A stretch of DNA of 62,721 nucleotides from Marivita sp. Its GTDB lineage: Bacteria > Pseudomonadota > Alphaproteobacteria > Rhodobacterales > Rhodobacteraceae. The notes beneath the pieces were generated by a model, which did not search any database, was not told where the DNA came from, and was given only the letters and a program-made list of their open reading frames with translations. The DNA lies in assembly GCF_020055675.1 (NCBI RefSeq), contig NZ_JAIPUS010000017.1:1-62721 (forward strand), in the 5' to 3' direction. Made by a program: the position numbers and the translations under genes. This document shows positions 43,882 through 52,249 of the stretch, one piece after another. The first letter of the stretch is position 1; each line of letters opens with the position of its first letter.

Positions 43882-45339
43882 TTAGTACGGGGCCTCAATG
43901 TCACCCATGCGCACGTAAACGGATTTCAATTCGCTGTAGTGGTTGATCGCCTCGCGCGAGTTTTCGCGCCCGACGCCCGACATCTTTGTGCCGCCAAAAG
44001 GCGCTTCGACCGGGGCATCATTGTAGGAATTGATATAGCAGCTCCCCGCCTCGAGCTGCCCGATGACGCGATGCGCCCGCGACAGATCGCGGGTGAAGAC
44101 GCCAGCCGACAAGCCGAATTCCGTGTCATTGCCCCGGCGGATCGCCTCCTCCTCGGTCTCAAACTCCAGAACCGCCATGACGGGGCCGAAAATCTCTTCC
44201 CGGGCGATGGTCATGTCGTCGGTCACATCGGCGAAAACCGTGGGCTGCAGATAGAACCCGTCACGATCCAGCCGCTTGCCGCCGGTGACCAGCCGGGCAC
44301 CTTCCTTTTCGCCTTTTTCGATATAATCGAGGACGATTTTCATCTGTTTCTCGGACACCATCGGGCCAAAGCTGGTCTGCTCGTTCATTGGATCGCCGAT
44401 CACCGCATTGGACAAACGCTCTGTCAGCCGTTCAAGAAACGCCGCCTTGAGCCCCTTTTGCACGAAAACCCGTGTGCCGTTCGAACACACCTGCCCGGAG
44501 GAATAAAAATTGCCCATGATCGCGCCCCCGACCGCATTGTCGAGATCGGCGTCATCAAAGATCACCATCGGTGATTTGCCGCCCAGTTCCATCGTGACAT
44601 GCTTCATCTGTGCCGCCGCTGCCGCGTAGACCTTCTTGCCGGTGGGCACCGACCCGGTGAGCGACACCTTCGCGACGCGCCGGTCGCTGACCAGCGAGGA
44701 CCCGACATCGCCAAAGCCCTGAACGACATTGAAAACCCCGGCCGGCAGGCCCGCCTCGACAAGGATTTCGGCAACCTTGAGCGCCGAGAGCGGCGTCGTC
44801 TCGGACGGCTTGAAGACCATCGAATTCCCGCAGGCAAGCGCCGGGGCACCCTTCCAGCAGGCGATCTGCGTCGGATAGTTCCACGCACCGATGCCCAAGC
44901 AGACGCCCAGCGGTTCGCGACGGGTGTAGACCCAATCTTCGCCAAGCTGGATATGTTCTCCGGTCAGACTGCCCGCAAGGCCGCCGAAATATTCCAGCGC
45001 ATCGGCACCGCTGGTAGCATCCGCGACCAGTGTTTCCTGCAAGGGTTTCCCGGTGTCATAGGTTTCCAGGACCGACAGATCACGGTTGCGCTCGCGCATC
45101 ATATCGGCGGCCCGGCGCAGGATGCGCCCTCGCTCGGTGCCCGACAGCGCTGCCCATTGCTTTTGCGCATGATGCGCCGCTGACAGCGCGCGGTCGATGA
45201 TCGCAGGGGTCGCCGCGTGAAGCTCGGCGATCTGCGCGCCCGTCGCAGGATAGATGACCGGGATCGTCGGCCCGCCCGTATCCTCGACATAGGTTCCATC
45301 GATGAAATGGCTCGCCTTCGGTTGCGTGTCATAGCTCAT
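43882..45339 (-). CDS. betB: Betaine aldehyde dehydrogenase
   Basis: The 485-residue NAD(P)-dependent aldehyde dehydrogenase converts betaine aldehyde to glycine betaine. The catalytic glutamate is in [20 protein letters not shown] and the nucleophilic cysteine in [17 protein letters not shown]. The cofactor loop [16 protein letters not shown] and the C-terminal [15 protein letters not shown] are standard. The ATG overlaps the betI stop by four bases. Context with betA, betI and choline import makes the substrate assignment strong. Confidence 0.95.
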   Translation of the reverse strand: MSYDTQPKASHFIDGTYVEDTGGPTIPVIYPATGAQIAELHAATPAIIDRALSAAHHAQKQWAALSGTERGRILRRAADMMRERNRDLSVLETYDTGKPLQETLVADATSGADALEYFGGLAGSLTGEHIQLGEDWVYTRREPLGVCLGIGAWNYPTQIACWKGAPALACGNSMVFKPSETTPLSALKVAEILVEAGLPAGVFNVVQGFGDVGSSLVSDRRVAKVSLTGSVPTGKKVYAAAAAQMKHVTMELGGKSPMVIFDDADLDNAVGGAIMGNFYSSGQVCSNGTRVFVQKGLKAAFLERLTERLSNAVIGDPMNEQTSFGPMVSEKQMKIVLDYIEKGEKEGARLVTGGKRLDRDGFYLQPTVFADVTDDMTIAREEIFGPVMAVLEFETEEEAIRRGNDTEFGLSAGVFTRDLSRAHRVIGQLEAGSCYINSYNDAPVEAPFGGTKMSGVGRENSREAINHYSELKSVYVRMGDIEAPY

Positions 45340-45932
45340 GGCCGGGGATCCCTTTCCGTCTGTTTGAGGTCTTGCTCCAGCGCGGTCAGCACCTGACCCG
45401 TGGCAGCGTCTCCCGATGGGATGTCCCTGCCCAGCGCCTCGCGCAGATAAAGCCCGTCGATCAGGCCTGCGATACGCACGGCAACCTCGTTCGCCCTGGA
45501 CCCGACAAGGGGGCGCAGATTGAAGACGAGGTTCGAATGAAGCCGCCGCTGATAGACAGACAAAAGGCGCCGCGCCTGATCATCGGATTGGGCTAAAACA
45601 TAGAAATTGAGCCACGCCGCCACCACGTCGCGGCGGAAATTGGAGCTGGTAAACCCGGCCCGCACAATCGCTTCGGTCCGCGCACGCGGCCCCTGCGCCA
45701 TCGCCAAGGCCCCTCGGACTTCTGCCCCGTAGACGCCAAGCGTATGGCGCATCGCGGCGAGGAAAATCTGGGTTTTGCCGCCAAAGTAATGATGCGCGAG
45801 CGCCGCCGACATCCCGGCCCGCCGCGCGATCTGGGATACGGTCACGTCGAGGGAGCCTGCCCGGCCGATCTCGGTGATCGTGGCTTTTACTAGGGCCTCG
45901 CGGCGTATAGGCTCCATCCCGAGCTTCGGCAT
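45336..45932 (-). CDS. betI: TetR-family repressor BetI
   Basis: The 198-residue regulator has the TetR helix-turn-helix ([20 protein letters not shown]) and an all-helical choline-sensing domain ([20 protein letters not shown] is typical of BetI). The start [19 protein letters not shown] has GGAAGGA before it; an upstream ATG at 45995 is rejected. It leads the betI-betB-betA operon and is divergent from choXWV. A dyad in the shared promoter is the likely target. In known systems choline relieves BetI repression. Confidence 0.94.
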   Translation of the reverse strand: MPKLGMEPIRREALVKATITEIGRAGSLDVTVSQIARRAGMSAALAHHYFGGKTQIFLAAMRHTLGVYGAEVRGALAMAQGPRARTEAIVRAGFTSSNFRRDVVAAWLNFYVLAQSDDQARRLLSVYQRRLHSNLVFNLRPLVGSRANEVAVRIAGLIDGLYLREALGRDIPSGDAATGQVLTALEQDLKQTERDPRP

Positions 45933-45975
45933 GTTTTTCCTTCCAGGTTGACGGCCGGACTGTATGGCGTTCTTA

Positions 45976-45989
45976 ATTGACTCGTCAAT
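45976..45989. promoter_or_regulatory. Putative BetI operator between betI and choX
   Basis: ATTGAC-TC-GTCAAT is a perfect 6-base inverted repeat with a two-base centre. It resembles the ATTG...CAAT dyad I recall for BetI sites. It lies 44 bases from the betI start and 38 bases before choX, so one dimer or a pair could control both directions. Confidence 0.6.
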
Positions 45990-46026
45990 CAACAAAAACC
46001 GACTTCACTCAGGGAGACCAACTCAC

Positions 46027-46944
46027 ATGATGAAATCTTCGCTTTCGATCCTCGCCATCTGTGCCGCCGGCGCGGCCTCGGCCAATTGCGATACGGTTGT
46101 CTTTTCCGATGTTGGCTGGACCGACATCACCGCAACCACGGCAGCAACCACGGTGGTCCTGGATGCCCTCGGATACGAGACAGACGTGAAAGTTCTGTCT
46201 GTTCCGGTTACGTACACCGCGCTGGCCGAAGGTGACGTGGACGTGTTCCTTGGCAACTGGATGCCGACGATGGAGGCCGATATCGCCCCCTATCGCGAGG
46301 CCGGCACCGTCGACACGGTGCGCGCCAACCTCGAAGGTGCGAAATACACGCTTGCCACGAACGCGGCCGGGGCCGAGCTTGGCATCACGAGCTTTGATGC
46401 GATTGCAGAGCACAGCGACGCGCTCGACGACGAGATCTTCGGGATTGAACCGGGCAATGACGGCAACCGCCTGATCATGGACATGATCGAAGAGAACGCC
46501 TTTGGCCTTCAGGGCTTTGACGTGGTCGAAAGCTCGGAACAGGGAATGTTGGCGCAGGTGGATCGGGCCTCGGAACGCGGTGAGCCTGTTGTCTTTCTTG
46601 GCTGGGAACCGCATCCGATGAATGCGAATTTCGACCTGACCTACCTCGAAGGCGGGGACGATTGGTTCGGACCCAATCTGGGCGGTGCGACCGTCTACAC
46701 CAACACCAGGGCCGGGTTCGTCGAAGACTGTGAAAATGTCGGCACGCTGCTGAACAACCTCGAATTCTCGCTCGCCATGGAAAATGAGATCATGGGTGCG
46801 ATCCTGAACGACGGCGAAGAGGCGCGCGATGCGGCGACCGTTTGGCTCACGGCAAACCCGGAGGCCATGACAGGCTGGCTCGACGGTGTGACCACCAAGG
46901 ATGGTGGCGATGCCATGGCAGCCGTGACGGCTGCGCTTCAATAA
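46027..46944 (+). CDS. choX: Choline ABC transporter substrate-binding protein
   Basis: The 305-residue periplasmic protein has a signal peptide (MMKSSLSILAICAAGAASAN) and the glycine betaine/choline-binding fold. Aromatic residues expected to form the cation cage are seen as W31 (DVGWTDI) and W78 (FLGNWMP), with another Trp in VVFLGWEPHPMN. It binds choline or betaine outside the inner membrane and hands it to ChoW. GGGAG at 46012-46016 precedes ATG 46027. A strong hairpin follows the stop codon and may raise ChoX levels relative to ChoWV. Confidence 0.93.
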   Translation: MMKSSLSILAICAAGAASANCDTVVFSDVGWTDITATTAATTVVLDALGYETDVKVLSVPVTYTALAEGDVDVFLGNWMPTMEADIAPYREAGTVDTVRANLEGAKYTLATNAAGAELGITSFDAIAEHSDALDDEIFGIEPGNDGNRLIMDMIEENAFGLQGFDVVESSEQGMLAQVDRASERGEPVVFLGWEPHPMNANFDLTYLEGGDDWFGPNLGGATVYTNTRAGFVEDCENVGTLLNNLEFSLAMENEIMGAILNDGEEARDAATVWLTANPEAMTGWLDGVTTKDGGDAMAAVTAALQ

Positions 46945-46956
46945 AAGCTGACACCC

Positions 46957-46985
46957 GGAAAGGGCGGCCTCGGGCCGCCCTTTCC
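46957..46985 (+). terminator. Strong hairpin between choX and choW (attenuator or mRNA stabiliser)
   Basis: GGAAAGGGCGGCC (46957-46969) pairs perfectly with GGCCGCCCTTTCC (46973-46985), a 13-base stem with a 3-base loop. It starts 12 bases after the choX stop codon. There is no long T-run, so partial termination or 3' protection of the binding-protein message is likelier than full termination. Confidence 0.7.
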
Positions 46986-47006
46986 GTTACGGGATAGGGA
47001 CCACGC

Positions 47007-47843
47007 ATGGATTGGTTGACAGACAACAAGATCCCGGTTGGTGATATCGCCGGAACGTCATTCGACTGGCTTGAAAGCAATGGCGCGTTCTTCTTCGACG
47101 CCCTGTCGGACGCGCTGGACGCGATGATCGAAGGCTTCCTGTGGCTGCTGTTAACGCCGCATCCCTTGCTGATCGTCGCCATCTTCGTGGCACTGACATG
47201 GGGCTTTCAGCGCAGTTGGAAGGTATGCCTCTTTGTCGGGCTCGGATTCCTGTTCATCATCAACCAGGGCTATTGGGAGGAAACAACCGAAAGCCTGACG
47301 CTGGTGCTCGCGGCCTGCATCGTGTGCATGGGCGTCGGCGTGCCCATCGGGATCGCGGTCGCGCATCGGCCAAGGCTATACGCCTGGATGCGGCCGGTCC
47401 TGGACCTGATGCAAACCCTTCCCACTTTCGTATATCTTATCCCGGCCATCGTGTTTTTCGGCATCGGCATGGTTCCGGGCCTGATTGCCACGGTGATTTT
47501 CGTGCTGCCCGCGCCGATCCGGCTGACGCATCTTGGCGTCAGCTCGACACCCATGCCGCTGATCGAGGCGGCACAGGCCTTTGGCGCGACCAAGTCGCAG
47601 CTTTTGTGGAAGGTCGAACTGCCCTCCGCCCTGCCGCAGATCATGACGGGGCTGAACCAGACGATCATGCTCTCGCTCTCGATGGTCGTGATCGCAGCAC
47701 TGGTCGGCGCCGACGGGCTGGGGGTGCCCGTGGTGCGTGCCCTGAACCAGGTGAACACGGCCAAGGGGTTCGAAAGCGGTTTCGTGATCGTGGTGGTCGC
47801 GATCATCCTTGACCGAATGCTGCGAATGGAGCGCCGGAAATGA
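47007..47843 (+). CDS. choW: Choline ABC transporter permease
   Basis: The 278-residue protein is a BPD_transp_1 permease of the ProW/OpuAB class. After an N-terminal hydrophilic stretch, helices include PLLIVAIFVALTWGFQRSWK and LVLAACIVCMGVGVPIGIAV. The cytoplasmic loop that meets the ATPase is IEAAQAFGATKSQLLWKVEL. QIMTGLNQTIMLSLSMVVIA is typical of betaine/choline permeases. It overlaps choV by four bases. Confidence 0.93.
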   Translation: MDWLTDNKIPVGDIAGTSFDWLESNGAFFFDALSDALDAMIEGFLWLLLTPHPLLIVAIFVALTWGFQRSWKVCLFVGLGFLFIINQGYWEETTESLTLVLAACIVCMGVGVPIGIAVAHRPRLYAWMRPVLDLMQTLPTFVYLIPAIVFFGIGMVPGLIATVIFVLPAPIRLTHLGVSSTPMPLIEAAQAFGATKSQLLWKVELPSALPQIMTGLNQTIMLSLSMVVIAALVGADGLGVPVVRALNQVNTAKGFESGFVIVVVAIILDRMLRMERRK

Positions 47844-48886
47844 CCGATCCACGCGTGGAATTCGACAATGTCTCCATTGTCTTCGGCGATCGGCCGGAAA
47901 CGGCGCTGCCGCTGATGGACCAGGGCCAGGAGCGCGGCGAGATCCAGCGCAACACCGGGCAAGTGCTGGGCGTGCATGATTGCTCGCTGACCGTGTCCAA
48001 GGGAGAGATCCTTGTCCTCATGGGGCTGTCCGGTTCCGGCAAGTCGACGCTGTTGCGCGCGGTGAACGGGCTGAACCCCGTGGTGCGCGGCTGCGTCCGG
48101 GTGCATGACGGCTCTGGCCTTGTCGATGTGACCCATGCACATGCCGATGTGTTGCGCAGGCTCCGGCTCAAGCATGTGGCGATGGTCTTTCAGCAATTCG
48201 GCCTTTTGCCCTGGCGCTCGGTACGTGAAAATGTCGGCCTTGGCCTTGAACTGGGCGGCCAGTCCAAGACCGAACGCAGGGCGCGGGTGGAAGAACAGCT
48301 GGCGCTGGTCGGTCTGTCGGATTGGGCCGACCGCAAGGTCGCGGAATTGTCGGGCGGCATGCAACAGCGCGTTGGCCTGGCCCGCGCCTTTGCCACCGAT
48401 GCGCCGATCCTGCTGATGGACGAGCCCTTTTCCGCGCTGGATCCGCTGATCCGCACCAAGCTCCAGGATGAGCTGCTGAAATTGCAGGAGCGACTGAAAC
48501 GCACGATCGTTTTCGTCAGCCATGATCTGGACGAGGCATTCAAGATCGGCAACCGCATCGCCATCATGGAAGGTGGCCGGATCGTGCAATCCGGCACGCC
48601 ACAGGATATTTTCCGCAACCCGTCGAATGCGTATGTGGCCGATTTCGTGCAGCACATGAATCCGCTTGGCGTGTTGCGCGCACGCGACGTCATGCGCGCG
48701 CTGTCCGCACCGGCCGGAGCCGAGGCGGTGGATGCCGACGCACGGGTGCAAGCGGTTATGAAAACCCTTGTGCGTGCCGAAACCGATCTGGCGGTGACAG
48801 AGAACGGCAAACCGATCGGGGTGATCGGAAAGAACGACGTTCTGGCCTATCTGTCCGATCCCGCCACGGGAGGCCAGTCTGAGTGA
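47840..48886 (+). CDS. choV: Choline ABC transporter ATP-binding protein
   Basis: The 348-residue ATPase has Walker A GLSGSGKSTLLRAVNGL, Q-loop VAMVFQQFGLLPWRSVRENV, signature LSGGMQQRVGLARAFA, Walker B ILLMDEPFSALDPL and the switch His in VFVSHDLDEAFKIG. A C-terminal extension (about residues 285-345) resembles the single CBS-like tail of ProV/OpuA proteins that senses ionic strength, though incomplete. It is the last gene of choXWV. An 84-base gap separates it from the sulfur cluster. Confidence 0.94.
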   Translation: MTDPRVEFDNVSIVFGDRPETALPLMDQGQERGEIQRNTGQVLGVHDCSLTVSKGEILVLMGLSGSGKSTLLRAVNGLNPVVRGCVRVHDGSGLVDVTHAHADVLRRLRLKHVAMVFQQFGLLPWRSVRENVGLGLELGGQSKTERRARVEEQLALVGLSDWADRKVAELSGGMQQRVGLARAFATDAPILLMDEPFSALDPLIRTKLQDELLKLQERLKRTIVFVSHDLDEAFKIGNRIAIMEGGRIVQSGTPQDIFRNPSNAYVADFVQHMNPLGVLRARDVMRALSAPAGAEAVDADARVQAVMKTLVRAETDLAVTENGKPIGVIGKNDVLAYLSDPATGGQSE

Positions 48887-48970
48887 TGGACGTGCTGCAA
48901 GAGGCTTGAAACGTATTCCGATTTATTTATATGTTCTTTTGTCAGGATTTCAGCGCAGGGAGGCTCTCGC

Positions 48971-49834
48971 ATGACACCTATCGTCACCGGCTTTTTCGAC
49001 GACGCCACGAATACCATATCGTATCTCGTGCAAGACCCCTCGGGGCGGGCCTGTGCCATTGTCGACAGCGTTCTGGACTTCGACTATGCCTCGGGCCGCA
49101 CCGATACTCGATCGGCGGACAGCATCATTGCTCACGTCAAAGAGCATGATCTCGATGTGCAATGGCTGCTCGAGTCGCATGTCCATGCCGACCACCTGAG
49201 TGCCGCGCCCTATCTGCAAGAGGCTCTGGGCGGAAAGATCGGTATCGGCGACCGCATTCAGGTTGTTCAGGATACCTTTGGCAAAGTGTTCAACGAAGGC
49301 ACGGAGTTCCAGCGCGATGGCAGCCAATTCGACAAGCTCTTTACCGAGGGCGACAGCTTTCATATCGGACAGATGCGCGCGGATGTGCTGCACACGCCCG
49401 GTCACACACCGGCCTGCCTGACTTACGTGATCGGCGATGCGGCGTTTGTCGGCGATACTCTGTTCATGCCGGATTTCGGCACCGCGCGGTGCGATTTCCC
49501 GGGCGGGTCGTCGAACCAGCTTTACGACTCGGTGCAGAAAATTCTCGCCCTGCCGGACGAAACCCGGATTTTCGTAGGCCATGACTACAAGGCGCCGGGC
49601 CGCGAAGAATACGCGTGGGAGACCACTGTTGGCGAACAAAAGGCCAGGAACGTGCATGTCGGCCAAGGCAAGAGCAAAGACGCTTTCGTGGAAATGCGCG
49701 ATGCGCGGGATGCCACATTGTCCATGCCCAAGCTGATCATCCCGTCCCTGCAGGTCAACATGCGGGCGGGACAAATGCCGCCCGAAGATGATGACGGCAA
49801 GGTCTTCCTCAAAGTTCCAGTAAACGGATTGTAA
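48971..49834 (+). CDS. blh: MBL-fold persulfide dioxygenase-like hydrolase (Blh type)
   Basis: The 287-residue metallo-beta-lactamase-fold protein has the metal motif SHVHADHLSAAPYL (H70, H72, D74, H75), further ligands in LHTPGHTPACLTYV and AAFVGDTLFMPDFGTARCDF, and FVGHDY near the end. This matches the Blh/ETHE1 branch that oxidises glutathione persulfide to sulfite. GGGAGG lies before ATG 48971. The upstream 84 bases include an AT-rich stretch (48915-48942) suitable for a promoter. In other bacteria blh is controlled by the ArsR-type BigR/SqrR repressor; none is seen here. Confidence 0.88.
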   Translation: MTPIVTGFFDDATNTISYLVQDPSGRACAIVDSVLDFDYASGRTDTRSADSIIAHVKEHDLDVQWLLESHVHADHLSAAPYLQEALGGKIGIGDRIQVVQDTFGKVFNEGTEFQRDGSQFDKLFTEGDSFHIGQMRADVLHTPGHTPACLTYVIGDAAFVGDTLFMPDFGTARCDFPGGSSNQLYDSVQKILALPDETRIFVGHDYKAPGREEYAWETTVGEQKARNVHVGQGKSKDAFVEMRDARDATLSMPKLIIPSLQVNMRAGQMPPEDDDGKVFLKVPVNGL

Positions 49835-49838
49835 AGAC

Positions 49839-50264
49839 ATGAACCCGGATTGGATTTACGGGCTGATCGGCGGGATGCTGATCGGCACGGGCGGCGCGGT
49901 ATATCTGCTCGCCAATGGGCGCATCATGGGCGCGAGCGGCATCATCGGAGGGCTGGTCGATGGCAGCGCGCGCAACACGATGTGGGAACGGCTCAGCTTT
50001 CTGGCGGGGTTGGCGCTGATCCCGGTGGTTGTGCTGTTTTTCCTGGGTCCGAAAGACACCCATGCCACAGGCAACCTCGCGCTTCTCGTCGCGGCGGGTC
50101 TGCTGGTTGGCGTCGGGACGCGGCTTGCCAATGGGTGCACGTCGGGTCACGGCGTCTGCGGAATTTCGCGCCTGTCATTGCGTGGGGTGGTTGCCACGGT
50201 GTTCTACATCCTCGCTGGTGGTCTGACCATTGTTCTGTTTCGTCATTTGCTGGGGATCGTCTGA
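49839..50264 (+). CDS. YeeE/YedE-family sulfur transporter, first half
   Basis: The 141-residue membrane protein starts MNPDWIYGLIGGMLIGTGGA and has about four helices. It carries the sulfur-transport signature TRLANGCTSGHGVCGISRLS, whose cysteines in thiosulfate transporters relay the substrate. It follows blh by four bases and ends on the next start (TGATG). It probably pairs with the next gene to form a full transporter for thiosulfate or another sulfur species. Confidence 0.88.
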   Translation: MNPDWIYGLIGGMLIGTGGAVYLLANGRIMGASGIIGGLVDGSARNTMWERLSFLAGLALIPVVVLFFLGPKDTHATGNLALLVAAGLLVGVGTRLANGCTSGHGVCGISRLSLRGVVATVFYILAGGLTIVLFRHLLGIV

Positions 50265-50698
50265 TGCGCAATGTCTTCGCATTTCTGGCCGGTGGCCTGT
50301 TCGGCGCCGGTCTGTTCGTTTCCGGAATGACCGACACGCGCAAGGTGCAAGGGTGGCTCGATATCTTCGGGGATTGGGATCCAACATTGGCCTTTGTCAT
50401 GGGCGGCGCGATCCTGCCGATGGCGATTGCCTGGCGCGTGGCCGCGAAACGGCGGTTTGGGCTCATGGGCGAGGCCATGCCGCCCCCGCCGGACCCAAGG
50501 CTGGGCCGGAATGTTGTTGTCGGATCGGTCCTGTTCGGCATGGGCTGGGGCCTTGTCGGGCTCTGCCCCGGACCAGCGGTGGCCTCGCTCAGCTATGGAG
50601 GGACTTCCGGGCTGGTGTTCTTGGGTGCGATGCTTGCCGGCATGGCCTTGATGCCCGGCCTTCGCGGATGGCTGGACAGGGCTGCACCGGCGCAGTAG
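50264..50698 (+). CDS. YeeE/YedE-family sulfur transporter, second half
   Basis: The 144-residue membrane protein begins MRNVFAFLAGGLFGAGLFVS and contains GMGWGLVGLCPGPAVASLSY, the second Cys-containing half-signature of YeeE/YedE proteins. A start at 50264 overlapping the previous stop by one base indicates coupled translation. In many proteins the two halves are fused; here they are separate genes in adjacent frames. The call rests on the Cys motif and the neighbours. Confidence 0.87.
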   Translation: MRNVFAFLAGGLFGAGLFVSGMTDTRKVQGWLDIFGDWDPTLAFVMGGAILPMAIAWRVAAKRRFGLMGEAMPPPPDPRLGRNVVVGSVLFGMGWGLVGLCPGPAVASLSYGGTSGLVFLGAMLAGMALMPGLRGWLDRAAPAQ

Positions 50699-50707
50699 TC
50701 CTAGACC

Positions 50708-51139
50708 ATGGATATTCGTCAAATCACCGACCGCTACGCCGTGTCCCCGCAGATCGACCCGGAAGATGCTCCGGCGATCAAGGCGGCGGGGATCACAACC
50801 GTCATCTGCAACCGTCCGGATGCCGAAGTGCCGCCATCGCACCAGGCTGAAACCCTTCGTGCCGCGATCGAGGCAGAAGGTTTACGCTTCGAGGTATTGC
50901 CGATCACGCATCAGACGATGACACCTGATCGCGTGGCCGCACAATCGGCCATTGTCGACGCCTCGGAAGGGCCGGTTCTGGCCTATTGCGCCTCCGGAAC
51001 GCGATGTTCGGTCGTGTGGGCGCTTGGTCAGGCGGGGCAGCAAAGCACCGATGCGATCCTGAGCGCCCTTTCGAAGGCGGGATACGAACTCTCGGCCCTG
51101 CGCCCAACATTGGATGCCGCCGCAAACGCCCCGCGTTAG
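50708..51139 (+). CDS. TIGR01244-type sulfur transferase / phosphatase-like protein (DUF442)
   Basis: The 143-residue protein starts MDIRQITDRYAVSPQIDPED and carries LAYCASGTRCSVVWALG with Cys94, a loop like that of cysteine phosphatases and rhodaneses. I assign it to the small family frequently fused or adjacent to Blh. In several species it is the N-terminal domain of Blh itself. Here it is a separate last gene of the sulfur operon, nine bases after the transporter. It may transfer persulfide sulfur or bind a thiol; the role is not established. Confidence 0.8.
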   Translation: MDIRQITDRYAVSPQIDPEDAPAIKAAGITTVICNRPDAEVPPSHQAETLRAAIEAEGLRFEVLPITHQTMTPDRVAAQSAIVDASEGPVLAYCASGTRCSVVWALGQAGQQSTDAILSALSKAGYELSALRPTLDAAANAPR

Positions 51140-52164
51140 GGATCGACTGTCTGGATCGCGGCTGGCAGGCCGGTCGCGATTTCGTCCAGCGCCGTATCAA
51201 GTGAAAACCCTGTCAAAGACTGTGACCCGCCCTGCTGCGGCGGCGGCGTGGCAGATGGTTCCGTGTTCTCGGGTGGTTCAGGCCCGGGGTCCGATGTCGG
51301 CGCATGGACAGGTTCTGTTCCGATCCGGACCGCCCGGAAACCGTTCATCTGGCCCAGCTTGCCGCGCGCTGCGACATGGCCACCGGCAACCACAAGTGCC
51401 GCCGATGACACCGCTTGCGTCGAGATAGGCAAGACGTCACCGGGTTTGAGCGCTTGCGCCTTGTCCAACGGCAAATGGATGCGGGTCAGCACTGCCTGCA
51501 TCCGCGCCGGGACCAGCCGGAGCGTCGTGGCATGTTTCCCCGCACTGGGTGTCTTGTCCTTTCGCTCCTGCTTTGGCGGATCGGGAAAGAGGAACACCGC
51601 ACGCCCGGTACGGGTCTCCTGCGCCAGCGCGATATCGAAGGTGCTGACACGGTACGCCTCGCTCTCCAGGGTCAGCCCGGCGACCTGCACATCTTCGGCC
51701 AGCGCACCGAACCGGTAGCCTTGCAAATGCGCCAATTCGGGTTGTCCCGCCAGCAAGGAAGCAAAGCGCGGCAAGGCCGCATCCAGCAGCGGCGCCATCA
51801 TCGCGGCATCGGTCGGGGTAAAGGCGCGGTCGTCCGAGGGAAAGCGCGTCACCTTGCCCAAGGTCTGCACCTCGATCAGACCGGTGACAATCTCGCGATC
51901 GAGCGCGACGAGCCCGCAGGGGTCCTGATCGTTTTCGATAATGATCAGCAGCGCGTCATCACCGACCTGGGCGAGGGCGCGGTCCACCTTCATGGTGTCG
52001 TCGCTTGACCGCGCCGCCGCAAGGGCAAGACCCCAAAGCGCATCAGCAGCAATCGACAGGCCGCGCCCAAGCGCGCGCGAAACCAACAGGGCGCCGTCGC
52101 CCCGCGCCTTGCGCTGCGCCCGCACCTTGCGTTCCAAAACGGTGTCGGCCGTGTCTTCTGTCAT
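51136..52164 (-). CDS. FliM/FliN-family C-terminal domain protein
   Basis: The 342-residue protein resembles flagellar switch protein FliM. A middle region (about 30-195) has the CheC-like layout (LVSRALGRGLSIAADALWGL; TGLIEVQTLGKVTRF; AFTPTDAAMMAPLLDAALPR). Near residues 235-290 a SpoA domain follows (THLPLD-type LPLDKAQALKPGDVLPIST, AARGKLGQMNGFRAVRIG). The tail is Pro-rich. The N-terminal CheY-P-binding segment of FliM (EIDALL) is absent. No other flagellar gene is nearby. It follows the transporter-kinase gene by 85 bases on the same strand and overlaps the convergent sulfur gene by four bases. It may be this organism's divergent FliM. Confidence 0.75.
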   Translation of the reverse strand: MTEDTADTVLERKVRAQRKARGDGALLVSRALGRGLSIAADALWGLALAAARSSDDTMKVDRALAQVGDDALLIIIENDQDPCGLVALDREIVTGLIEVQTLGKVTRFPSDDRAFTPTDAAMMAPLLDAALPRFASLLAGQPELAHLQGYRFGALAEDVQVAGLTLESEAYRVSTFDIALAQETRTGRAVFLFPDPPKQERKDKTPSAGKHATTLRLVPARMQAVLTRIHLPLDKAQALKPGDVLPISTQAVSSAALVVAGGHVAARGKLGQMNGFRAVRIGTEPVHAPTSDPGPEPPENTEPSATPPPQQGGSQSLTGFSLDTALDEIATGLPAAIQTVDP

Positions 52165-52249
52165 GGCTGTGTGTCTATCCCCGTCATCGCCTGTCGCCGG
52201 TTATGGCGAGAATTGGTTACCAAGGATTTACCAAAGACCGATCCCGCCC

